This document shows, piece after piece, positions 8,328 to 15,396 of a DNA stretch of 52,276 bases. The stretch spans positions 1 through 52,276 of the forward strand of contig JAFGHL010000032.1 of the NCBI GenBank assembly GCA_016930155.1, written 5' to 3'. Every line of letters begins with the position of its first letter. Positions within the stretch are counted from its first letter, which is position 1. Source of the DNA: Dehalococcoidia bacterium (GTDB taxonomy: Bacteria; Chloroflexota; Dehalococcoidia; GIF9; UBA5629). Under the pieces are notes generated by a model. The model was not told the DNA's origin. It made no database searches and worked only from the letters and a program-made list of their open reading frames with translations. The position numbers and the translations under genes were made by a program.

Positions 8328-9488
8328 TCATGGGATCTTGCTTTTGGGTAATTTTCGGTCCTTCCAGGTAGCCCGGCCGGAGAGCGTGAGGTACATGGAC
8401 GAGAATGAAATTGCCGTGATCAGCGACACGCTGACCGGATAAAACGGGATCGTATAAAGCGGCAGCTTGAAGCGCAGATAATAACCGGTGAACAGCAGCA
8501 GTGATGCTATTATAGATATGGCTGCCAGCCCCAGCGATAATACAGGGGGATAGTTCGGCATCTTGTGCACGCCAAGTTCTATGACAGGCGCCCAGAATGC
8601 GAAATTGATCCACAGCCAGGTGATAAAGGAGAGCGGCACATTAGATCCGCAGGCAGGGAAGCTGTTCTTGGCGAGGCCTTCATGCAATTCTGTCCAGTTA
8701 TGATACATACGGCAGGAAACATTGTCGGTGCCGTCGAAAAGCCGATAACGCATGCCGGATGAAATTATTTTTTCTGCCAGTTGCAAATCGTCCAGCACGA
8801 ACTGACGGATACCTTCGAATCCCCCTGTGGCTTCGTAGGAACTGCGGGGAAAGAGCATCAGCTTTCCGCTGGCGGATAAAACATTGATGCTGCGGGGCCT
8901 CAAACGGGCAGACAATGGCCTGCTGCCAAAAACACCCAGTGCAAAAATAGGCATTATCAGCTTCTCAGCTAGGCTGCCCAGCTTGTGTCTGGGTATGATT
9001 GAAAGCATATCGGCTTTTTCCGTCTTGAGGGCTGCCGCCGAGCATCTCAGCGTGTCGGGCGCATGGACTGTGTCCGCATCGGTGAACAACAGAAGATCGC
9101 CATCGGATGCGCGATAAAGCTGATGGCAGGCCCAGTGCTTGCCAATCCATTCAGGAGGCAGCGGTTGACCGCTGATAACCTTGAGACGGCTGTCCGCCTT
9201 TGCCAGTTCCGCAAGTATCTTGCCGGTATCGTCCGTAGAGCCGTCATTCAGTACTATGACTTGGAAATCGGGGTAATCCTGCCCCAGCAGCGACCTGACG
9301 CAGGCGCCGATATATTCCTCCTCGTTCCTGGCCGGGATTAAAACCGAGATACGCCGCCGGACTTCAAGGTTTTTATAATCTTTCAAATTGCGCAGCACAC
9401 GCATATTTATACCGGCTATGGTGAGCATGACGAGCATGCATAGCACGATGAGCAAATTAGGCAGCAGTAGAGGATCGCCGGCAATCAT
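8328..9488 (-). CDS. Membrane glycosyltransferase, family 2 (paralogue)
   Basis: 386 residues, collinear with its downstream neighbour: N-terminal membrane helix (about 8-28), SVLIPARNEEEYIG, VLNDGSTDDT, TDADTVHAPDT, PLPPEWIGKHWACHQL and C-terminal membrane helices. The acceptor-side motif is LDDLQLAEKI. The two genes look like a tandem duplication that has diverged to about 35-40 percent identity by eye. Its ATG overlaps the stop of the plsY-like gene (TAATG), so the two are translationally coupled. A membrane glycolipid pathway using both transferases is inferred; no product can be named. Confidence 0.85.
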   Translation of the reverse strand: MIAGDPLLLPNLLIVLCMLVMLTIAGINMRVLRNLKDYKNLEVRRRISVLIPARNEEEYIGACVRSLLGQDYPDFQVIVLNDGSTDDTGKILAELAKADSRLKVISGQPLPPEWIGKHWACHQLYRASDGDLLLFTDADTVHAPDTLRCSAAALKTEKADMLSIIPRHKLGSLAEKLIMPIFALGVFGSRPLSARLRPRSINVLSASGKLMLFPRSSYEATGGFEGIRQFVLDDLQLAEKIISSGMRYRLFDGTDNVSCRMYHNWTELHEGLAKNSFPACGSNVPLSFITWLWINFAFWAPVIELGVHKMPNYPPVLSLGLAAISIIASLLLFTGYYLRFKLPLYTIPFYPVSVSLITAISFSSMYLTLSGRATWKDRKLPKSKIP

Positions 9489-10105
9489 TATTTTTTAAAC
9501 ACCTTGCTGACCCAGGGCTGCGGCTCCGGCCAGCTTTTAAAATAGGAATAGCGCCTGATAGTAAGTATAACGGTATGTGTCAATCCGGCGCAGAAGAGGG
9601 GCGCCCTGTACATTTTAATAAAGGGATCCTGGACAAGCAGCAGGAAAATAAGGAACAGGAGCATGCCGCACACAGAGCCCCAGACCCAGTTCTTCTGAAT
9701 AATAAATATAAAACCGATGCAGAGCGCCATGGCCAATGGTCCCAACCAGCCCGTCAGACCCAGCCAGACGCCGAAGGTGGTGGCGACACCCATGCCTCCC
9801 CTGAATCCAAGAAAAGGGGAAAAAGCATGACCGATCACCGGCGCAACCGCAACGGCCGCCAGTTCCCAGCCGGAAACACCCGAAAGGAGCTGTGCAAGCC
9901 ATACTGGCACGGTGCCTTTGAAAGCGTCCAGCAAGGCAGCGATCACATATAGGGTTTTGCTGCCGGCCCGGGCTACATTGGTGGCCCCGGGAGCGCCGTC
10001 GCCGTACTCCCTGATATCCCTGCGCAGGAATATTTTGCCTATCCAGACGGAGAAAGGCAAAGAGCCGAGTATCAGCCCCGCGGCTATCCATGCCAGGCTA
10101 TACAT
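9488..10105 (-). CDS. plsY: PlsY-like acyltransferase with altered motifs
   Basis: 205 residues with about five hydrophobic helices, the PlsY size and topology. DGAPGATNVARAG (about 38-50), LLDAFKG and GHAFSPFLGFRGGMGVATTFGV align with the family, which transfers acyl from acyl-phosphate to glycerol-3-phosphate at the membrane. All three conserved PlsY motifs are changed, however. SGN becomes DGA in motif 1, the KGGK lysines become R and M in motif 2, and the HRxN of motif 3 is not recognisable. It may use another acceptor or donor, or be a paralogue of a canonical PlsY elsewhere. It is the first gene of a unit with two glycosyltransferases. Confidence 0.75.
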   Translation of the reverse strand: MYSLAWIAAGLILGSLPFSVWIGKIFLRRDIREYGDGAPGATNVARAGSKTLYVIAALLDAFKGTVPVWLAQLLSGVSGWELAAVAVAPVIGHAFSPFLGFRGGMGVATTFGVWLGLTGWLGPLAMALCIGFIFIIQKNWVWGSVCGMLLFLIFLLLVQDPFIKMYRAPLFCAGLTHTVILTIRRYSYFKSWPEPQPWVSKVFKK

Positions 10106-10114
10106 CAGATAATT

Positions 10115-10124
10115 ATTATATAAT
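10115..10124. promoter_or_regulatory. Bidirectional promoter with overlapping -10 boxes (plsY / pyrF)
   Basis: TATAAT on the plus strand (10119-10124) ends 6 bases before the pyrF GTG. TATAAT on the minus strand (10115-10120) ends 9 bases before the plsY ATG. The two hexamers share two bases. Neither gene has a Shine-Dalgarno sequence, so both transcripts would be leaderless or nearly so. No convincing -35 was seen in either direction. Confidence 0.55.
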
Positions 10125-10130
10125 TAAGCC

Positions 10131-10928
10131 GTGGAATTTGTCAGCCGCCTGCTTGATGCCTCTCGACGCAACCGTAGCCTGCTGTGCGTTGGGCTGGATC
10201 CGGATCCCTCTAAGCTGCCCGTCAAGGATGTCTTCGAGTTCAACAGGGCCATCATCGATGCAACGTCCGACCTGGTCTGTTGCTATAAGCCCAACCTGGC
10301 ATTCTATGAGGCATTGGGCATACGGGGACTGCAGGCACTTAAGAAAACCGTGGCCTATATTCCGCGGGATATCCCGGTTATCGGCGACGCTAAAAGAGGG
10401 GATATTGGCAACACTGCAGCGGCCTATGCCAGGGCGCTTTTCGATTACTATAAATTCGACGCTGTGACGGTCAATCCTTACCTGGGCTACGATTCTGTAA
10501 AACCTTTTCTCGATTATCGGAACAAGGGCATATTTGTTCTCTGCCGCACCTCCAACAGCAGTGCTTCCGATTTCCAGGATTTGGTGGACAATTTCGGCAT
10601 GAAGTTCTACCAGTCGGTCGCGTTGCGCGCTGGCGATTGGAACAAGGGAGGCAATATCGGTCTTGTAGTGGGCGCAACCTATCCCGATGAATTGAAGGAG
10701 ATAAGGAAGCTGTGCCCGGACATGCCTCTGCTGATACCTGGCATAGGAGCGCAGGGCGGCGATCTGGAGATGTCCGTCAGGTACGGCGTTAACGCCTCCG
10801 GTGAGATGGCCATCATAGTGGCCGCCCGCCAGGTTATCTACGCTTCCAAAGGGCCCGACTTCGCGCAGGCGGCCCGCGCAGCTGCACGAGAGCTTCGAGA
10901 CAGCATCAACAAATTCCGTGGCGTTTAG
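10131..10928 (+). CDS. pyrF: Orotidine 5'-phosphate decarboxylase (type 2)
   Basis: 265 residues. It converts OMP to UMP, the last step of de novo pyrimidine synthesis. LCVGLDPDPSKLP opens the barrel, the catalytic Lys/Asp array is GDAKRGDIGNT (about 83-93), VTVNPYLGYDSVKPF follows, and LIPGIGAQGGD closes the phosphate site; this is the longer PyrF class. The GTG start at 10131 places the family N-terminus correctly and lies 6 bases after a TATAAT with no ribosome-binding site. The dinB gene follows 24 bases downstream. Confidence 0.95.
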   Translation: MEFVSRLLDASRRNRSLLCVGLDPDPSKLPVKDVFEFNRAIIDATSDLVCCYKPNLAFYEALGIRGLQALKKTVAYIPRDIPVIGDAKRGDIGNTAAAYARALFDYYKFDAVTVNPYLGYDSVKPFLDYRNKGIFVLCRTSNSSASDFQDLVDNFGMKFYQSVALRAGDWNKGGNIGLVVGATYPDELKEIRKLCPDMPLLIPGIGAQGGDLEMSVRYGVNASGEMAIIVAARQVIYASKGPDFAQAARAAARELRDSINKFRGV

Positions 10929-10952
10929 ATACATACGCGGAGGATGTCCCAT

Positions 10953-12182
10953 ATGGGTGATGCCGGAAAAGGAACTTTGCGCACTGTTTTCCATATCGAC
11001 CTCGACGCCTTCTTCGTTACTGTCGAACAGGTGCTTAATCCCAACCTGCGGGACAAGCCCGTGATAGTGGGCGGAAGGCCGGGAGGGAGAGGCGTGGTGG
11101 CTTCGGCCTCCTATGAGGCACGCAAGTTCGGGATACACGCTGCCATGCCCCTGGCCAGGGCCAGGCGCCTCTGCCCCAATGCGATTTGCCTGGTTGGTAA
11201 CCATTACAGATATGCCGAGTTCTCACAAAAGTTTATGCGGATACTGGGCGATTATAGTCCATCTCTCGAATCCGGCGGGCTTGATGAAGCGTATCTTGAT
11301 GTAACCGGTTGCCAGAACTTCGGCTCCTGGCGGGCGCTTGCTTCCAGGATCAAGGAACATACAAGAAAGGAGACCGGTTTGGTGGCCTCGGTCGGCATAG
11401 CCTCGTGTAAGGTCGTGGCCAAGGTAGCCTCCGATGTCGGAAAACCGGATGGGCTGGTTGAGGTGCAGCCTGGGCAGGAAAGAAGCTTTCTTGCCCCTAT
11501 GCCCGTCGAGAAGTTACCCGGGGTGGGGGATAAAACCGGCAAAGTGCTGCGATCGATGGGAATTCAGACGATCGGCCAGCTGGCGGATATGCCGGACGGT
11601 TTGTTTAAGACACGATTTGGGGATGGTATGGTGTGGCTGCAGCAGCACGCCCGCGGCCTCGACGGCAGCCCTGTTGAAGAGAGAGGCGAGGCCAAATCAG
11701 TCAGTCGTGAGACCACCTTCGAGCAGGATACCGTGGATTCGGCCATGCTTAAGGCCACCCTTCGTTACTTTGCGGAGAAGCTGGGTGCGGAGTTGAGGGA
11801 CATGGATAAAATGGCCAGGACTGTAACTCTCAAACTTAGATATGCCGATTTTGAGACTGTTAACCGGGGTTCGACTTCCAGAATGGCCACCAACCTGGAC
11901 GATGCAATTTTCAGGACGGCTGTGCAATTGCTGGAACCAGCACTGGCTAAAAAATATCTTCCTGTCAGGCTTATCGGGCTCGAAGTGTCGAATTTCACCG
12001 GCGCAGGAATGCAGCTGAGCCTGTTCGACGCAGAGACAAAGAGGCTGGAGAAGCTGGACCGTGCAATCGATCGGGTGCGAGATAAATACGGGTTCGACGC
12101 CATTCAGACGGGCTATACAATAGAGTTAAAGCGTAAATATGCCGGGCGCCGCATCAAAGATGACAAGCCGCCGACCGCCTAA
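10953..12182 (+). CDS. dinB: DNA polymerase IV (Y family)
   Basis: 409 residues. HIDLDAFFVTVEQ (first catalytic Asp), VASASYEARKFGIHAAMPLARARRLCP and the second acidic pair in GLDEAYLDVTG are the Y-family palm motifs; the ASVGIASCKVVAKVASD fingers and the KLPGVGDKTGKVLRSMGI helix-hairpin-helix follow. The usual SIDEA is SGGLDEA here. It performs error-prone translesion synthesis. The ATG at 10953 was preferred because GGAGG (10939-10943) is 9 bases upstream; an in-frame ATG at 10944 is directly adjacent to that site and too close. The C-terminus lacks a clear clamp-binding motif, although MQLSLFD resembles one. The 3' end overlaps a convergent small gene. Confidence 0.95.
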   Translation: MGDAGKGTLRTVFHIDLDAFFVTVEQVLNPNLRDKPVIVGGRPGGRGVVASASYEARKFGIHAAMPLARARRLCPNAICLVGNHYRYAEFSQKFMRILGDYSPSLESGGLDEAYLDVTGCQNFGSWRALASRIKEHTRKETGLVASVGIASCKVVAKVASDVGKPDGLVEVQPGQERSFLAPMPVEKLPGVGDKTGKVLRSMGIQTIGQLADMPDGLFKTRFGDGMVWLQQHARGLDGSPVEERGEAKSVSRETTFEQDTVDSAMLKATLRYFAEKLGAELRDMDKMARTVTLKLRYADFETVNRGSTSRMATNLDDAIFRTAVQLLEPALAKKYLPVRLIGLEVSNFTGAGMQLSLFDAETKRLEKLDRAIDRVRDKYGFDAIQTGYTIELKRKYAGRRIKDDKPPTA

Positions 12183-12337
12183 AACACCTTGAAAACCTTC
12201 TTCAGCAACCAGATGATAATCAATATAATACCTATGATGAGGGCAATATTGATCAGCCATCCGAGGCCGGGAATGGCGATGAAGCCTAAAAGCCAGAGTA
12301 CCAGCAGGATGATGCCGATGATTAATAGAACGTTCAT
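12179..12337 (-). CDS. Small membrane protein, lmo0937 type
   Basis: 52 residues, almost entirely two hydrophobic helices (about 2-24 and 28-46) and ending in LLKKVFKVF. Length and composition match the lmo0937-family tiny membrane proteins, which have no known function. The ATG at 12337 has a GAGGTGG ribosome-binding site; the frame continues upstream, but that part is not hydrophobic. The stop overlaps the dinB stop tail to tail by four bases. An extended -10 box lies about 42 bases upstream. Confidence 0.7.
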   Translation of the reverse strand: MNVLLIIGIILLVLWLLGFIAIPGLGWLINIALIIGIILIIIWLLKKVFKVF

Positions 12338-12379
12338 AACCACCTCACTCAGCAGATACCGTATATTCTCTCTGCGATA

Positions 12380-12388
12380 ATTATAACA
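12380..12388 (-). promoter_or_regulatory. Extended -10 promoter of small membrane gene
   Basis: The minus strand reads TGT TATAAT, a perfect extended -10, 42 bases before the ATG at 12337. Here the leader is long enough to contain the Shine-Dalgarno sequence. Confidence 0.55.
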
Positions 12389-12456
12389 GCATGACTGAAA
12401 ATATAGCCAGATATGCACCGCAGTAAGTGCAGTAGGTCTCAGAAATAAAATTGCCA

Positions 12457-12462
12457 TATAAT
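12457..12462 (+). promoter_or_regulatory. -10 box giving a leaderless permease mRNA
   Basis: A perfect TATAAT ends 7 bases before the ATG at 12470. No Shine-Dalgarno sequence occurs between them, so the predicted first transcribed base is at or next to the A of the start codon. The -35 region is not recognisable. Confidence 0.5.
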
Positions 12463-12469
12463 AGTAATA

Positions 12470-13705
12470 ATGAGTTTCAGAGACTGTCTGCAGGTATCGC
12501 TGCAGGTATTGCGCTTGAATAAGATGAGATCCGCACTCACCATTCTGGGGATCGTCATGGGTGTAAGCTCGGTTGTGTTCCTGATCTCCTTCGGGCGGGG
12601 ACACGAGGCTAACCTGATGGGCATTTTTAAAAGCCTGGGCGCTGAGACAATTTATATCACCAGTGCTTCCCAGATGGCCGACCAGATATCCGGTATTACG
12701 CGTAAATTGACCATGGAGGATGCCCAGGCGCTGGAGAACACCAGCCGGCTCCCCTCGGTAGCCATGATATCCCCGATGACCGAAAAGATGTCGACCGTCA
12801 CCTATGCCAACGAGAAAGTCGGCACGGATATAATGGGAGCCATGCCCAATATCCGCAGCATCATCAATTATCCTATCGAGAATGGTTCATATATAGGGGA
12901 TGAGCATATTATGTCGGGTTCCAGCGTGGCGGTGCTGGGCTCAACGGCCAAAAATAATCTTTTCAAAGACGAGGATCCGCTGGGCAAAAACATACGCATC
13001 GACGGCAGGAATTTCGAGGTTATCGGTGTGCTGGAGGCAAAGGGAGGATTCATACCCGGTGCAGACGACTTTATCATGATCCCGCTGACCACCATGCAGG
13101 CCAAGCTGATGGGCGAGACCACCACGGAGGGCCGGCCGGTGCAGACAATTGCCGTCAGGGCGCTCTCCCCTGACCACATCGACAGCGCCAAGGACGAGGC
13201 GGTATCCGTGCTCAGGCAGCGCCACCATATCCGTGAGGGGGAGGATAACGATTTCTATGTTATGGATATGCGCGATATCATCAACCGGATGAAACAGGCG
13301 CTGGAGATTTTTCAGCTTTTCCTGGCCAGCGTCGGCGCCATATCTCTGGTTGTGGGTGGGATAGGTATCATGAATATCATGCTGGTTTCGGTTACCGAAA
13401 GAACGCGCGAGATCGGGATCAGGAAAGCTATCGGCGCCAGGCGAAAGGACATCGTGAAGCAATTTCTGGTCGAATCCGCTATTCTCAGCATATCCGGCGG
13501 GATTATCGGTATACTTATCGCTTTTTTGTTCGTGCTGATGGTGACTGGGGTTAAACTGGGAGGCTATACGGTCCAGGCGCCTTTCTCGTTCGATATAGTC
13601 CTGCTTGCCCTGGCCGTGTCCACCTTTATTGGCATAGCATCCGGCCTTTACCCGGCTTTCCGTGCTGCCGGCATGGACCCAGTGGAATCGCTACGCTACC
13701 AGTAG
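12470..13705 (+). CDS. MacB/FtsX-type ABC transporter permease
   Basis: 411 residues: an N-terminal membrane helix (about 20-42, LTILGIVMGVSSVVFLISFG), a large extracytoplasmic MacB-periplasmic-core domain (about 50-260), then three helices with the FtsX signature GIGIMNIMLVSVTERTREIGIRKAIGARRKDI. It resembles permeases of the MacB/LolC class that extrude peptides, antibiotics or lipids by mechanotransmission. The cognate ATPase is not in the window, which is unusual since the pair is normally adjacent. Start and promoter imply a leaderless mRNA. The crotonase follows after 9 bases, with its ribosome-binding site touching this stop codon. Confidence 0.9.
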   Translation: MSFRDCLQVSLQVLRLNKMRSALTILGIVMGVSSVVFLISFGRGHEANLMGIFKSLGAETIYITSASQMADQISGITRKLTMEDAQALENTSRLPSVAMISPMTEKMSTVTYANEKVGTDIMGAMPNIRSIINYPIENGSYIGDEHIMSGSSVAVLGSTAKNNLFKDEDPLGKNIRIDGRNFEVIGVLEAKGGFIPGADDFIMIPLTTMQAKLMGETTTEGRPVQTIAVRALSPDHIDSAKDEAVSVLRQRHHIREGEDNDFYVMDMRDIINRMKQALEIFQLFLASVGAISLVVGGIGIMNIMLVSVTERTREIGIRKAIGARRKDIVKQFLVESAILSISGGIIGILIAFLFVLMVTGVKLGGYTVQAPFSFDIVLLALAVSTFIGIASGLYPAFRAAGMDPVESLRYQ

Positions 13706-13714
13706 GAGACAATG

Positions 13715-14491
13715 ATGGAAAAGGTTGAGATAGAGAGGCGCAAACAAATCCTCGTGGTGAAGATAAACCGGCCTGAAGCACGCAACGCTGTAGACGCGGA
13801 AACAGCCGGCCTGCTGGAAGCGGCTGTGAACGAATTTCAGCGAGATAAAGGGCTCAGGGTTATGGTGTTGACAGGTTCCGGGGACCTTTCATTCTGTGCC
13901 GGCGCCGACCTGAAAGCCGCCAGGGAATTAATAGAGAGAAGAGGCGCTGAGAGAAGCGGCCCGATGGGTTTCAGCCGTATCACCGATACAGGCAAGCCGG
14001 CCATAGCGGCCGTCAATGGATACTGCCTGGCGGGAGGGCTGGAACTGGCCTGCTGGTGCGATTTCCGCATAGCGTCTGCCGGGGCAAAATTCGGTGTGGT
14101 CAACCGCCGCTGGGGTGTACCGCTTATCGACGGCGGCACGCAAAGGCTGCCCCGCATTGTGGGTCTGGGCAATGCGCTCTACCTGATCGAGAGCGGCGCC
14201 ATGATAAACGCCGAGCATGCGTTGAGGATGGGCCTGATTCAGGAGATAGTGCCTGACGGGACGGCCCTGGACAGGGCGGTTGAGCTGGCTGTTAGGATGG
14301 CGGAGTACCCGTGGACCAGCTTGATCAATGACCGCAGGGCCGCTTACGAGGGGTTGACCCTCGATTTGCCGCGAGGCATCAAGCGGGAAAAAGAGATACA
14401 TGCCGAGTTTTTCCGGGACGTGGAGATGTTCGAAGGGTTGGAGAGGTTCAAACAGGGCCGGAGGCCGGCGCCGCCAACGCCGCCGGTATAG
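13715..14491 (+). CDS. Enoyl-CoA hydratase/isomerase family protein
   Basis: 258 residues of crotonase fold. The oxyanion-hole segments are FCAGADLKAA (about 54-63) and NGYCLAGGLELA (about 101-112). The first catalytic Glu of classic hydratases (PE before the loop) is Asn in FGVVNRRWGVPLIDGGTQRLPR, and an Asp sits just before GGTQRL. This pattern marks a common crotonase subgroup with a different acid/base. The reaction therefore cannot be assigned as simple hydration. Two adjacent ATGs occur (13712, 13715); the second has the better spacing from AGGAG. The tail is proline-rich. Confidence 0.85.
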   Translation: MEKVEIERRKQILVVKINRPEARNAVDAETAGLLEAAVNEFQRDKGLRVMVLTGSGDLSFCAGADLKAARELIERRGAERSGPMGFSRITDTGKPAIAAVNGYCLAGGLELACWCDFRIASAGAKFGVVNRRWGVPLIDGGTQRLPRIVGLGNALYLIESGAMINAEHALRMGLIQEIVPDGTALDRAVELAVRMAEYPWTSLINDRRAAYEGLTLDLPRGIKREKEIHAEFFRDVEMFEGLERFKQGRRPAPPTPPV

Positions 14492-14512
14492 ACGGCTAAC
14501 GAATGTAATCCC

Positions 14513-15085
14513 CTACATCTGCTGGATTTTTAAGTTCTTCACCAGGCAGAGTATGCGGCAACTGATCTCAAGCAGTTCCGTAATAACGTAGGCTTCCTCA
14601 AGGGTCATGCCTCTGGCAAAGCTGCCGTGGCGGTGAACCATGACCACCGCATGCGTTTTCAGCGCTTCGGCGATCTCCTCTGCCGCTCCGCCCGGCTGCG
14701 GCTCCAGGCCGAATCCTACTACCGGCACTTCAGGTATAAAGAGCTTTCCTCCCTCATCCTCTGAATGGATGACATGCCGGACAAAGGAGAGGGCTGTAGC
14801 ATGAATCGGGTGGCTGTGTACGATGGCCTTGAACAATCCCTTGCGGTAGATGGCCCGGTGCACCTGTAGTTCCGTCGAAGCGAGGCGGGTGTTTTCGTCG
14901 TCTTTTTCAAGGCCGGTTCTGATCAGGTCCGATTCAGACAGATAACCCAGGCGGCTGCCGCTGCGCGTGATTACGACGCTGTCCTGGTCCCTGACGCTCA
15001 GGTTGCCGCCGTGTACGGAAACCATGCCGCGGCTGTAGAGTTCCGATCCTACGGACTGAAAGTGGGTTAAAAATTCGCTGATCAC
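14513..15085 (-). CDS. Class II aldolase/adducin family protein
   Basis: 190 residues. The metal site is built from HSHPIHA (about 90-96) and VHRHGSFARG (about 147-156). HGGNLSVR and ITRSGSRLGYL form the phosphate-binding part as in fuculose-phosphate aldolase and its relatives. It would cleave or form a C-C bond in a phosphorylated sugar, or act on a related phosphosugar; the substrate is unknown. It is the last gene of the leftward relA-rpsT-aldolase run, starting 22 bases after rpsT. Confidence 0.85.
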   Translation of the reverse strand: MISEFLTHFQSVGSELYSRGMVSVHGGNLSVRDQDSVVITRSGSRLGYLSESDLIRTGLEKDDENTRLASTELQVHRAIYRKGLFKAIVHSHPIHATALSFVRHVIHSEDEGGKLFIPEVPVVGFGLEPQPGGAAEEIAEALKTHAVVMVHRHGSFARGMTLEEAYVITELLEISCRILCLVKNLKIQQM

Positions 15086-15107
15086 CGTCCGGCCTCCTGC
15101 GGAAGTG

Positions 15108-15377
15108 CTATTTCTTTTGAGACGTGTTGAGTTTCTTCATCAGGCGGGATTTTTTGCGGGCTGCGGTATTGGGATGTATCACCCTGCGTTTGGCCGCCTT
15201 GTCCAGGGAGCTTATGGCCTCTGTTACGGCCGCACCGGCCTCAGCGCCTTTTTTAGAGGCTATGAGCTTTTCCGCTCTGGTGACCTTGCTCTTGGTACCG
15301 CTTCTAATGGCCTTATTGCGTTCTGCTTTCCTTTCAGCAGATCTGGCTGATTTTTCCGCTGTCTTAGTCTTGGGCAA
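15108..15377 (-). CDS. rpsT: Ribosomal protein S20
   Basis: 89 residues, highly basic, all helical. The KSARSAERKAERNKAIRS helix and the HPNTAARKKSRLMKKLN C-terminus are characteristic of S20, which binds 16S rRNA early in 30S assembly. It starts with TTG after a strong AGGAGG. It sits only 19 bases downstream of the relA/spoT stop with no terminator between, so it may share that transcript. In many bacteria rpsT is a single-gene unit. Confidence 0.95.
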   Translation of the reverse strand: MPKTKTAEKSARSAERKAERNKAIRSGTKSKVTRAEKLIASKKGAEAGAAVTEAISSLDKAAKRRVIHPNTAARKKSRLMKKLNTSQKK

Positions 15378-15396
15378 GTGACTACCTCCTTTGATA

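Noticed and set aside
10116-11204. Long antisense reading frame opposite pyrF and dinB
   Set aside because: It covers two clearly recognised genes on the other strand, has no family motif and no ribosome-binding site; it is a by-product of codon bias.
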